In this document: positions 8,011 through 15,866 of the stretch, piece by piece
Numbering within the stretch: position 1 is the first letter of the stretch
Layout: each line of letters begins with the position of its first letter
Assembly: GCF_900200035.1 (NCBI RefSeq)
Contig: NZ_FZTC01000002.1
Span: forward strand, 1-64,000
From: Klebsiella grimontii
GTDB taxonomy: Bacteria; Pseudomonadota; Gammaproteobacteria; Enterobacterales; Enterobacteriaceae
DNA: 64,000 nucleotides
Reading direction: 5' to 3'
The notes under the pieces: model-generated
Told to the model about the DNA's origin: nothing
The model's input: only the letters and a program-made list of their open reading frames with translations
The model's database searches: none
Position numbers and translations under genes: made by a program

Positions 8011-8550
8011 TTAATTTAAGCAGCGAAGATGGTTTTCAACTCGCGCAATGAAGTTCTTCATTGAGGGAAGGTTTAACTCCTCTCCGATGTGAAGGCAGTC
8101 AAAGAGTGACCGTACGGGATCGGAGTTAAAACCTTTATTATTAACAAAATCTAAAATCTCTTTCAGATAGGTGTTTTTGTTGCCACCGCTAAAAGACTTA
8201 AGTAAAGGCCCTCGATCTAACAGAACACCGGCATTTTGCTTTGTGAGACGGACGCTCTGCATGCTAAACATTTTACAATGATAATATGCAAAGTCCTCAC
8301 TACCATCCCAATCAAGTGCCATGGAGGAGTGAAATTCAGATAACAAAAGCAACATGGTGCCATGATCGCGAACAACGTAGATAAATTCAGAGTTACCATT
8401 GATTAAGGCTTGCTTGATTAAACGCAAATCTGTCTCTATGTCGTAGTCATACCACGGTGTATTAACAAGAGTGGAGGAATGCTTCAAAATGAAGTTATCT
8501 TTTACCCAGGCGAATACCGATTCAATATCAATTGCAGAAATATTGTTCAT
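8011..8550 (-). CDS. Hypothetical protein, last gene of CobS/CobT operon
   Basis: A 179-aa soluble protein with no recognised motif. It is the terminal gene of the leftward 16.9-8.0 kb operon, directly followed by an intrinsic terminator and preceded by one of the repeated two-hairpin elements. Acidic N-terminus and mixed alpha/beta composition. Confidence 0.6.
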   Translation of the reverse strand: MNNISAIDIESVFAWVKDNFILKHSSTLVNTPWYDYDIETDLRLIKQALINGNSEFIYVVRDHGTMLLLLSEFHSSMALDWDGSEDFAYYHCKMFSMQSVRLTKQNAGVLLDRGPLLKSFSGGNKNTYLKEILDFVNNKGFNSDPVRSLFDCLHIGEELNLPSMKNFIARVENHLRCLN

Positions 8551-8612
8551 AACAGGCTCTCTTAATGTTAAATGAGAGAGCCCCCACAGGGAGAACTCTC
8601 CCTGTATGGGTT
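8551..8612 (-). promoter_or_regulatory. Two-hairpin intercistronic element E1
   Basis: Read on the minus strand: a CCC/GGG-closed stem capped by CAGGGAGA-GT-TCTCCCTG (8587-8604), then a second hairpin GGCTCTCT...AGAGAGCC (8553-8582) whose 3' arm abuts the ATG of the 179-aa gene. Same architecture as E2-E7. Confidence 0.65.
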
Positions 8613-8619
8613 ATGATAA

Positions 8620-9864
8620 TTACTTAATCAGGTCGAAAAACTTTTCTTCAAGTTTACCAGGAAAAGTTTCTGTCCCATTGAGTATCAGCACATCATTCCA
8701 GTCGACACCTTTCTTACCATCAGGAATATCAATTTCTGGTAAGAAAATGTGAACATGGACATTCGCGTGAGGATAGCGTGCAGCGAATAATGGTTCCATT
8801 CGGGTCTTAAGAACCTGTGCAGCAGTTTCTCCCGCAGCATTACCTGTTTTTGGATTAACCCGATCTTTATCTGCCCAAATTGTCAATTCGATGAACTCGC
8901 AATCAGAAGGAGGCATAAAATGATCAGGAATTTCCAGCATTTCCATAAACGTAGAACTTGAAGATGCCCAGCATGGTATTGAAGTTGCCTCAGTTACAGA
9001 CAACGCATTCTCTATACCTTCGCTGATACCCAAAAACCAAGCCTTAGACATTTCATCATAGGTTGGTTTAAACAACTGGATCGAGCCACCATTCATCTGA
9101 TAGACCGGTTTCATCATTAACTTTGGGTTTTCAACATCTGCTTTTACAAGCCCATCATCACTAAGATGAGTTTTATGGATAGTGCAATTGCGACCTAACT
9201 TATCGTTAAAGATAGCAACCATCGTGGGGTGAAAGCTGGCAGGTTTATTAGCACCATGCCAGTAACGCATTTTTGGATTTAACCCCAGGCTTGCAGGTAA
9301 CTTTGTGAGAATCCTCTTGATTCCGCGCCCTGAAAGATATCGCGCTACTAAAGAATCAGGAGTCGCAACGTTAGTATATTTGTATACAGCTTCTAATTTC
9401 TTTATGCGATCAAGCCTTTCCTCCTCACCGATATCGGAGAAAGATGAAGCTTTTTTCTCATAAAGAACGATATTAACGCGATCAGCTTCATTCAACTTTC
9501 TGACTTTAGAAACACCCATCATTTCCAGAATGTCTTTAGCTGCCTGCGTTTTACTAACATTTTTAAGTTCAGCAATTAAATCAATGCCATCAATGAATGC
9601 ATTATGTGGATAATCTTCATGTATAGCATGAACACTTTCTAGTGAACGGTCTTTAAATCTAAATTTCGTTTTGCCGTCGCCTGTAAACGGGCATTTTACG
9701 GAGCGAGGTGCTTTTTCTAACGCCTCATGAAATTCAGGATAAAAGGACAGAACATTACGCCATCCACCCAATTGATGAACGTGAGACTTGACGAGGTCAA
9801 ATGTCTCTTGTGCATGCTGCATTGGTGATTTAGCCGGTAAATTAGAACTTGTAGAATGACTCAT
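8620..9864 (-). CDS. TOPRIM-domain primase-like protein
   Basis: About 414 aa from the ATG at 9864, which has a GGAG Shine-Dalgarno. The N-terminal 100 residues contain a CPFTGDGKTKFRF segment resembling a degenerate primase zinc-binding region. The C-terminal half shows TOPRIM hallmarks: the catalytic-glutamate motif in LGISEGIENALSV and an acidic DxD-type motif in ELTIWADKDR, as in phage and plasmid (P4-alpha-like) primases. No helicase domain is attached. Likely role: primer synthesis in plasmid replication or in transferred single strands. It sits among CobS/CobT-like genes and is preceded by element E2. Confidence 0.7.
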   Translation of the reverse strand: MSHSTSSNLPAKSPMQHAQETFDLVKSHVHQLGGWRNVLSFYPEFHEALEKAPRSVKCPFTGDGKTKFRFKDRSLESVHAIHEDYPHNAFIDGIDLIAELKNVSKTQAAKDILEMMGVSKVRKLNEADRVNIVLYEKKASSFSDIGEEERLDRIKKLEAVYKYTNVATPDSLVARYLSGRGIKRILTKLPASLGLNPKMRYWHGANKPASFHPTMVAIFNDKLGRNCTIHKTHLSDDGLVKADVENPKLMMKPVYQMNGGSIQLFKPTYDEMSKAWFLGISEGIENALSVTEATSIPCWASSSSTFMEMLEIPDHFMPPSDCEFIELTIWADKDRVNPKTGNAAGETAAQVLKTRMEPLFAARYPHANVHVHIFLPEIDIPDGKKGVDWNDVLILNGTETFPGKLEEKFFDLIK

Positions 9865-9865
9865 A

Positions 9866-9970
9866 ATATTCTCCTGGCTGACATTGTGGGTTTCACAATG
9901 CCTACTGCTGTGCAGATAACATTGAGAAACCCACAACGCAGAATGAAGGAAGTGCCACAGGGTGGCACAT
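9866..9970 (-). promoter_or_regulatory. Two-hairpin intercistronic element E2 (long form)
   Basis: Minus strand: hairpin GTGCCACCCTGTGGCAC (9952-9968), a spacer, then a longer stem pairing TTGTGGGTTTCTCAATG with CATTGTGAAACCCACAA (9884-9936). A GGAG ribosome-binding site and ATG follow. It differs from the other elements in the extra spacer and larger loop. Confidence 0.55.
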
Positions 9971-9974
9971 TCAT

Positions 9975-10205
9975 TTATAAGATTTCGTAACCGTTATTCC
10001 GATATTTACTCACCAGTTTGTCAACTACTGAGTCCATTACTTCAGAATTTTCCTCGGAAAAGCTGGAATCACGCACAAGACGTTCAACCGGCAATACACC
10101 GTCAACAACTTCTCCTTCAGTAACGTATATCTTGGTTCCGATCATTCCACCGTCCAATTGACGAGAGTCAACTCGGACACGCTTAATATATTTTTCACCT
10201 TTCAT
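9975..10205 (-). CDS. Small hypothetical protein
   Basis: A 76-aa protein, basic at the N-terminus (KGEKYIKRVRVDSRQ) and acidic at the C-terminus. No recognised motif. It lies between the CobT-like gene and the primase-like gene in one operon and is preceded by element E3, whose 3' arm contains its GGAG ribosome-binding site. Confidence 0.55.
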   Translation of the reverse strand: MKGEKYIKRVRVDSRQLDGGMIGTKIYVTEGEVVDGVLPVERLVRDSSFSEENSEVMDSVVDKLVSKYRNNGYEIL

Positions 10206-10265
10206 ATATTTGCTCCTAAAAGGCGAGCAAATACACCCAGGCGGGTATATAAGCCCGCAGGGGAA
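10206..10265 (-). promoter_or_regulatory. Two-hairpin intercistronic element E3
   Basis: Minus strand: CCC-CT-[GCGGG-CTTATATA-CCCGC]-CT-GGGTG (10234-10263) followed by hairpin TTTGCTC...GAGCAAA (10209-10231). The GGAG ribosome-binding site is in the 3' arm of the second hairpin, immediately before ATG. Confidence 0.7.
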
Positions 10266-10276
10266 GGTATTTAAAT

Positions 10277-12169
10277 TTAGACCAGACTTCTGATTAATTC
10301 CTTATACAAAGGAATTAATTCAGATATATCGTTTATTGTTTTAAAATAAACGCCGTCGAAGCCTTGTGGTTTTTCAATGCCATAACCGATACAGACAATT
10401 TCTATACCATGTTTCTTGGCATGTTCAACTGCTCTGCTAACGCATTCTACAGGACTAGACGGTAAACCATCTGTCGCTATAAAAATAACCTTACGTGTAA
10501 AATTGAAACGTAATAAATATTCTACGCATTCATTTATCGCTTCAGCAGTTGGAGTATGTAATCCGCTACTTACATTTTCGTAATCAGAGAAATTGTGAGC
10601 AACTGATTCGTTAAATGGCTTAAGAATGTCTATAAAACCTTCTTTCTGGACCGGATAAACAACATCAGCAACATCAATATTGTTTACCGACTCACAAGCC
10701 AAGGTAAAAGCGAGGTTAGCATTTAAAGCTAGTTCACCAACTTCATACATAGATGCCGAGATATCACGTAGATTAACTATACCCACGTCAGATCGCTTCC
10801 ATCCATCCCCACCTTTCTTAAAGACAGATGTTGCGCCCATAGGTACCTCAACAAGCTTTCTTCCATGAAGGCGAGCTCCACGGTCTGTAAGCCGGTTGTT
10901 ACGGCGGACATTCTGTTTTAATAGAGAAGAAAGTAACTTTCTTAGGTCACGTGAATTATTTTGTGCTTTAGTATAGTCCTCTTCAGTAAGACGGATAAAA
11001 CCGATGCGAACCCCGTAATTTGTAACATCTTCATCACTGAATGATGCTGCCATCACGGTAATTGCTTTTTTAAGAGCTTCATGAAAATCATGCGATGGTG
11101 TTTGGTCATTGTCAGAATCAAGATAATTATCAAGATCCTCTATGGCCTTTTTTATCTGTTCGGGTGAGTAAACAGGTTTTAGATCTGAATTATCACTTAA
11201 AGAAGAATCATCGGAGCTGTCAGAATCATCAGAATCATCAGAGTCATCAGAGTCATCAGAGTCATCAGAGTCATCAGAGTCATCAGAGTCATCAGAGTCA
11301 TCAGAGTCATCAGAGTCATCAGAGTCATCAGAATCATCAGAATCATCAGAGTCATCAGAGTCATCAGAGTCATCAGAGTCATCAGAATCATCATGTTTCT
11401 TCTGCTCTTCTTCTTTCTCTTTTAGATCATCACGTAATTTTTCAAACTCTTCATGAAGTTTTAATCCTAAATCACATGCCATAAGAGTTGAATTAACACC
11501 GGTAGCTTCTGCGATTAATGAATCAAAACGATCTTTCAAACCTAATAGAGTAGTATCAGCAAGATCAAAGAAATTTTTTAAAATCTCAGGAATGCCTTCT
11601 TGCCCTAATTGGTTGACTCGGAGTTTATTTAAAATGTACATTTCCACATATGAAACTATATTTTTTCCATCTGCAGTCATGTAACCATCTTGAACCATTA
11701 AAGAATACACTTCAGAAAGCATCGATTTAGATAATGGAAAAAGATTCCCAGTTTTCTCCTCCATCTGAATGTCTTCAAAAAGGTTGATTTCCCGATGAAG
11801 TCTTTTTAACTTAATTCGTGCTTTCTTCTCATCGTTTTCTGAAGAGAAAACAGGAACACCATCAGCTAATATATGATCAAAACCTGGTAATTTTGAAAGG
11901 TACTCATTCTCAAAACTTATGCAGGTTTCTAATTCAGTAAAACGATTATGACCACCTTCATGACTAATCCAACCAGAGCATAACTTCCAGTATTTATCAT
12001 TACTAAAGTCACCATCAGGTAAATATATTATTTTTTTAACCATATCAATTCGTGGGTTCATTTTGCGACCGGCAAACCTAATGGTAAGGTCAGGGTCAGC
12101 ACCAATGACACGAGCGATATTCTGAGCTGCTAACTTTGAACGCAAAGAAGAACTTAATTTAATAGACAT
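10277..12169 (-). CDS. CobT-like protein with HEGGH motif, DSD repeats and VWA domain
   Basis: A 630-aa protein. Residues 1-250 form an N-terminal domain with H70-E-G-G-H74, resembling a zinc-protease HExxH or a degenerate metal site. A highly acidic low-complexity linker of repeated Asp-Asp-Ser follows (about residues 258-325). The C-terminal ~200 residues form a von Willebrand A domain with a MIDAS-like D-I-S-A-S motif near residue 468 and FIATDGLPSS further on. This layout matches CobT-like proteins on IncHI plasmids and in large phages, where they sit beside a CobS-like AAA+ ATPase. By analogy with MoxR/VWA and cobaltochelatase pairs, the two probably form an ATP-driven metal-insertion or remodelling complex; no cobalamin pathway is present here. 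Confidence 0.75.
   Translation of the reverse strand: MSIKLSSSLRSKLAAQNIARVIGADPDLTIRFAGRKMNPRIDMVKKIIYLPDGDFSNDKYWKLCSGWISHEGGHNRFTELETCISFENEYLSKLPGFDHILADGVPVFSSENDEKKARIKLKRLHREINLFEDIQMEEKTGNLFPLSKSMLSEVYSLMVQDGYMTADGKNIVSYVEMYILNKLRVNQLGQEGIPEILKNFFDLADTTLLGLKDRFDSLIAEATGVNSTLMACDLGLKLHEEFEKLRDDLKEKEEEQKKHDDSDDSDDSDDSDDSDDSDDSDDSDDSDDSDDSDDSDDSDDSDDSDDSDDSDDSDDSDSSDDSSLSDNSDLKPVYSPEQIKKAIEDLDNYLDSDNDQTPSHDFHEALKKAITVMAASFSDEDVTNYGVRIGFIRLTEEDYTKAQNNSRDLRKLLSSLLKQNVRRNNRLTDRGARLHGRKLVEVPMGATSVFKKGGDGWKRSDVGIVNLRDISASMYEVGELALNANLAFTLACESVNNIDVADVVYPVQKEGFIDILKPFNESVAHNFSDYENVSSGLHTPTAEAINECVEYLLRFNFTRKVIFIATDGLPSSPVECVSRAVEHAKKHGIEIVCIGYGIEKPQGFDGVYFKTINDISELIPLYKELIRSLV
11216..11392 (-). 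repeat. 9-bp tandem repeat encoding Asp-Asp-Ser
   Basis: About 20 head-to-tail copies of a 9-bp unit (GATGACTCT / GATGATTCT on the coding strand) inside the CobT-like gene. The unit is a multiple of three, so gains or losses change linker length without a frameshift. The near-identity of copies suggests active expansion and contraction. Confidence 0.9.
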
Positions 12170-12224
12170 AAAACACCCATATTATATTAAATGGGCGCAC
12201 CCAAGTGGGTATGCCCACGAGGGA
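12170..12224 (-). promoter_or_regulatory. Two-hairpin intercistronic element E4
   Basis: Minus strand: CCC-TC-[GTGGG-CATA-CCCAC]-TT-GGGTG (12198-12223), then hairpin CGCCCAT...ATGGGTG (12174-12197) and the ATG of the CobT-like gene. There is no U-tract, so it is not an ordinary terminator. Confidence 0.7.
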
Positions 12225-12233
12225 ATTGAATAA

Positions 12234-13310
12234 TCAAAAATTGAGTGACGTTCCGAAAGTTACTTTTTTCTGCACGCCATCATTTTTTGACACTAAAGGT
12301 AATGAACTACTCTGGGTATTAGCCTGAGGTGATTTAGTTGCAAACGGATCGACAAATTTCAAGCTTGAATTATTGACCAATTTATCATCTAAATCATTAA
12401 ATCTATTTTTAATTTCGGAAATGAAACTAGTTACTAAATCATCTCCATCCATGATTTTGTTCAAACGGTCAGTATCACTTAAAAGTAATAACCACTCGCG
12501 GAACAAACTCATGTGAAGGGCCGAATCCAAATTTCCATTCGGAAGGTGGTTTAATACGCTTTGAATTGAATCAGCAATTTTAGTTGCCCGATTATCCATA
12601 AACATAAAACTAACAACCTTTTCCTTCAAATTAGCAAGTTTCTCTACAAAAGTCTGGTCAATCTTTGGCTTAGTGCAGGAAGCATAAATAGATTCAGCAG
12701 TCGCCGCGATATCTTTAATTAAACCCACTGTATAGCGGTCACCTAAATCCTCCCCATCAATTGATATTGGTGTGAAAGGTATAGGGTGGCTAACCTGGAA
12801 AAGAAAAGAATTTTCGAAGTCTGTCTTTGTCATTCTCAATTTTTCAATCAAGTCTGCAATTTTGGGACTTCTATCTTTTTCCATCTGAATGTACTCTTCA
12901 TAACGTTCTAAAGCATTCTGGATACCTTCTTTGAAGTACTCTCGGACGGCTTCAACTTCAATTAAGTACTCCTCCAGTTTAGATGTCGGAAGTATGTTCA
13001 TTGAGCTGAATGGAATGCAATATTTACGCTTTAAATTACTTAGTCGCGTATGCACGGCGCTTTTAAAGTTCAAAGCCTTGCTGGAAATCCATTGAATTTC
13101 AACCTTGCTAACGCTGGACTGGTCTGATACTTCATCTTCAACAAAAAACTGTCTTATTTCATTAGTACGACGGCGACCCTGCGAACCTTCGACATCTACC
13201 TTAATGATAACGGCACCATCTTGAAGTTCAGGATGGCGATCAATGAAAGTTTGAACGGATTTGCTGATGTGAGTGGTATCGGCAATAGCAGCAATTTTGA
13301 TTTTAGCCAT
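12234..13310 (-). CDS. DUF3150-like protein
   Basis: A 358-aa, mostly helical protein. The central part (FSSMNILPTSKLEEYLIEVE, EAVREYFKEGIQNALERYEEY) resembles DUF3150 proteins, which usually lie between CobS-like ATPase and CobT-like VWA genes, exactly the position here. Function unknown; likely a partner of that pair. The C-terminus encodes KKVTF from a GAAAGTTACTTTT near-palindrome at 12255. It is preceded by element E5. Confidence 0.6.
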   Translation of the reverse strand: MAKIKIAAIADTTHISKSVQTFIDRHPELQDGAVIIKVDVEGSQGRRRTNEIRQFFVEDEVSDQSSVSKVEIQWISSKALNFKSAVHTRLSNLKRKYCIPFSSMNILPTSKLEEYLIEVEAVREYFKEGIQNALERYEEYIQMEKDRSPKIADLIEKLRMTKTDFENSFLFQVSHPIPFTPISIDGEDLGDRYTVGLIKDIAATAESIYASCTKPKIDQTFVEKLANLKEKVVSFMFMDNRATKIADSIQSVLNHLPNGNLDSALHMSLFREWLLLLSDTDRLNKIMDGDDLVTSFISEIKNRFNDLDDKLVNNSSLKFVDPFATKSPQANTQSSSLPLVSKNDGVQKKVTFGTSLNF

Positions 13311-13372
13311 GATATTTCTCCAGTGTACACCGGAAAAATATCTCCCAGAGGGAAAATATTTCCCGGTGGGGT
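13311..13372 (-). promoter_or_regulatory. Two-hairpin intercistronic element E5
   Basis: Minus strand: CCC-ACC-[GGGAAATATTTTCCC]-TCT-GGGA (13344-13370), then a long hairpin GATATTT...AAATATC (13311-13342) with a GTGTACAC-type loop and the GGAG ribosome-binding site in the 3' arm, directly before ATG. Confidence 0.7.
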
Positions 13373-13402
13373 TTTATAAAGTACGGAATTAAGATTAACT
13401 TT

Positions 13403-14464
13403 CTACTTCAATTGTGAAATTGAAAGAAACATTTCTTCTGGGAACAATTGTTCAAGCAATATATCCGCCCTACTTCTTGCTTCAGAAGATAACTTAGAAG
13501 TGAATGCAATTGTGAACCCTACAGAAATTTCTTCATCAAGAACTTTCGAAGTGGCAATCCATGATATGAGTTCACGAATATCCATAACCAACTCGTCGTC
13601 TTTCAGATTGTTGAGCTCAAAAGCAACTTTAGCAAACACTCTCAAACATGAAGGACTCAGTTCAGGGAAGTGAGCCTCTGCAGCGTTATACATATCTTTT
13701 TCGTCAGGTCTAAACATCGGCAATATTAAAAACCGCTTAATAAATGCAGAGTCTTGAGACTGTGAAGAAGCGAAACGCATATCATCTCCGCTCATGTTCG
13801 TATTAGCAGTGCCAATAAATCTTGTGAAACGATTTGCATGAATCAAATCGCCTCCTTCTTTCGCAGTTGCCCACGGTTTACGTTCTAATGGCATATGTAA
13901 CTTAGCAGCAGTATCGGGATTTATTTTATCAATCTCATCAAGAAGAATGATGTGACCATCACGATAGCCTTGGACAAGGTCACTATATACATACCGTGTA
14001 TTACCATTTTCCAGCGTTCTCATACCTTCAAGGTCATCAATAGATAATTCGTTATTGATTTGCTTGATGGTGATAGGCCAGTTAAGCATGTGGCTGATAT
14101 ATAATGCCAGCTCAGTTTTACCAGACCCTGACTCTCCTTGCAGACAAATTCCAGCTGTTATCTCATTATTCATGAGCAACTTGATCATTCGACGAAGGGT
14201 TATCGGATTTGGACGGTACTTACTATTAAGTAGTGCACGAAAAGGAGTGACTTTTTTGAAAATTGGTACAACGTCATTTTCAGAAAAGCTGCTTACATTA
14301 AAATGCTCATTCGCACGAACAAGAATGTAATCATCACAATCTTCGTATTCTACTGCTTTGGTTAATTCATGTGATTCGAAATATTTAATCTCCGATTCTG
14401 AGTCTTCATTAGCAGTAAGAGAAACAATATTGAATGTATTATTAGCGGCGGTAGCGTGTGTCAT
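13403..14464 (-). CDS. CobS-like AAA+ ATPase (MoxR-type)
   Basis: A 353-aa protein. The ATG at 14464 overlaps the upstream stop (ATGA), so translational coupling is likely and this start is preferred to the ATG at 14476. Walker A is G-E-S-G-S-G-K-T at residues 110-117; Walker B is IILLDEIDKI near residue 170. A GTANTN sensor-1-like stretch and an arginine-rich FIKRF segment follow. CobS/MoxR ATPases act with VWA-domain partners, here the CobT-like protein two genes downstream. It is one of the two operon genes without its own two-hairpin element. Confidence 0.8.
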   Translation of the reverse strand: MTHATAANNTFNIVSLTANEDSESEIKYFESHELTKAVEYEDCDDYILVRANEHFNVSSFSENDVVPIFKKVTPFRALLNSKYRPNPITLRRMIKLLMNNEITAGICLQGESGSGKTELALYISHMLNWPITIKQINNELSIDDLEGMRTLENGNTRYVYSDLVQGYRDGHIILLDEIDKINPDTAAKLHMPLERKPWATAKEGGDLIHANRFTRFIGTANTNMSGDDMRFASSQSQDSAFIKRFLILPMFRPDEKDMYNAAEAHFPELSPSCLRVFAKVAFELNNLKDDELVMDIRELISWIATSKVLDEEISVGFTIAFTSKLSSEARSRADILLEQLFPEEMFLSISQLK

Positions 14465-15318
14465 AAATAACCCCATTTCATATATGTAAAGTAAAGTCTG
14501 TTTTTGATAATGGCTTTTGAAGTGTTTAAAAGTAATCCGTAATCAAATCCGTATGCATGAGAAATAACTTTACATGCATCTGAATATAACCACTGAATAT
14601 AATCAACGGCTTCAGTTTTTAGGACGTATGAATCTTTAATTCGATCCCATGTCCATGCACCATTCTCACTTAAATTTTCAAGGATTAGCATTTGCTCGTC
14701 GAAAATCTTTTTAAAGAGTTTCAATCTGTCTGCTATTGACCATTTTATAATTAACGATCTCCTTGAGTCGCAATAACCTGGATCCAAAAAATCTGACCAT
14801 TTCAGCGGGCCTATAATAGGGTGTGAAAATGTTAAGTTGTCAGTGTTTAATGAATTGATAAGGTTTTGCATTGACTCTCTTGAACGCACCTCAAGTAAGA
14901 GCCTTGACTTTATAAACAGAATAATTTCATCGGGGTCATATCCAAAGTAATGACACACGATTTGAAATTGTTTAGTACAGTACCAGTCTAACTCCAATTT
15001 TAATTTAGGTGTTAAATATCGATAACCATGTGAATCGATTTTATAAACCATGGAATGGTCTATATGGTACTGAACAGTTACAAATGATGATTCCATCAAC
15101 TTATAGAACAATGTGGAAATATGTTCATCAGACCAAACGAAATCATCAAGCTCCTGATATTCATAGGTTGATACGTCACCTATATCAGATTCATTGATTG
15201 AAGATGAAACCACAGGTTTATATACCTTCTCCTTAACTTCATCTTCCTCGAATGAAAAGAAGCTAAAACTAAGTTGGTTTTCATTAACAATCCTTTTAAA
15301 TTTACTACATAAATGCAT
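14461..15318 (-). CDS. Hypothetical protein coupled to CobS-like ATPase
   Basis: A 285-aa soluble protein, rich in aromatic residues (EWYC, YFGYDPDE, WTWDRIKD, YIQWLYSD), with no recognised domain. The start at 15318 follows directly after element E6; five extra N-terminal residues are possible from 15333. Its stop overlaps the start of the CobS-like gene by 4 bp. A DNA- or nucleotide-handling role is only suggested by the neighbours. Confidence 0.6.
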   Translation of the reverse strand: MHLCSKFKRIVNENQLSFSFFSFEEDEVKEKVYKPVVSSSINESDIGDVSTYEYQELDDFVWSDEHISTLFYKLMESSFVTVQYHIDHSMVYKIDSHGYRYLTPKLKLELDWYCTKQFQIVCHYFGYDPDEIILFIKSRLLLEVRSRESMQNLINSLNTDNLTFSHPIIGPLKWSDFLDPGYCDSRRSLIIKWSIADRLKLFKKIFDEQMLILENLSENGAWTWDRIKDSYVLKTEAVDYIQWLYSDACKVISHAYGFDYGLLLNTSKAIIKNRLYFTYMKWGYL

Positions 15319-15369
15319 GATAGGTCTCTCCAACGGAGAAACCCAAAAGGGATTTCTCCCTATAGGGTT
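15319..15369 (-). promoter_or_regulatory. Two-hairpin intercistronic element E6
   Basis: Minus strand: CCC-TAT-[AGGGA-GAAA-TCCCT]-TTT-GGG (15342-15367), then hairpin TCTCCGTTGGAGA (15327-15340) holding the GGAGA ribosome-binding site, and ATG at 15318. The upper stem can also re-pair with the second hairpin (GGAGAAA with TTTCTCC), so alternative folds are possible. Confidence 0.65.
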
Positions 15370-15377
15370 AAAGAAAT

Positions 15378-15731
15378 TTAACGCGTTAAGAACCTTGAAG
15401 CACCAAAGCCTTCTATCGGTTTAGGTACTCTATGAAGCAATTTCTGGGCTTGAACTCTGACGACCGTGAATTCACCAGAAGACACTTTATCAGTAACAAG
15501 ACAACCAGAAATCATAAGGCTATCACCTCGAATAATTTCCTTAAATTCCTTATCATACAGGTCTTGTGGTATCTTCACCTGGATAGGGGAAACGACCATT
15601 TCGACTTTACCATTATTTTCCATTTCTTGTTTGTTATCCAGTATTAACATAATAGTGTCATATTCTGGACGAATTATAACCTTATTAACCTCACCGGAAA
15701 CACAGACAGTATTAATATGATTAGTAAACAT
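15378..15731 (-). CDS. OB-fold (SSB-like) protein, putative
   Basis: A 117-aa protein whose pattern of beta strands (VCVSGEVNKVIIRPEYDTIMLIL, RGDSLMISGCLVTDK, FTVVRVQAQKL) resembles single-stranded-DNA-binding OB folds; an acidic C-terminal tip, typical of SSB, is missing. It is preceded by element E7. With the primase-like and ATPase genes in the same operon, a replication or recombination role is plausible. The fold call is by eye. Confidence 0.45.
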   Translation of the reverse strand: MFTNHINTVCVSGEVNKVIIRPEYDTIMLILDNKQEMENNGKVEMVVSPIQVKIPQDLYDKEFKEIIRGDSLMISGCLVTDKVSSGEFTVVRVQAQKLLHRVPKPIEGFGASRFLTR

Positions 15732-15790
15732 TTAGGCCTCTTTTAAAAAATAAAAAGAGACCCAGAAGGAGTCTCTTTTCTCCTTATGGA
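15732..15790 (-). promoter_or_regulatory. Two-hairpin intercistronic element E7
   Basis: Minus strand: [AAGGAG...CTCCTT] hairpin (15766-15785) followed by CT-GGG and a second hairpin GTCTCTTTT...AAAAGAGGC (15736-15760) ahead of the ATG. The lower closing pairs are weaker than in E3-E6. Confidence 0.55.
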
Positions 15791-15866
15791 TGGGAAGTAT
15801 ATAATTAAAAAACAGTGTTTTTAGTATTCATCTTTCTTTAACTCACCTTAATCAATAAGGTAGCTG

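Noticed and set aside
11095..11484. Rightward His-Gln-Ser repeat ORF
   Set aside because: Antisense of the Asp-Asp-Ser microsatellite; any 9-bp repeat gives open frames on both strands.
15342..15367. Two-hairpin elements as ordinary rho-independent terminators
   Set aside because: They lack U-tracts after the stems and lie immediately before start codons, unlike the true terminator at 7960-7997.
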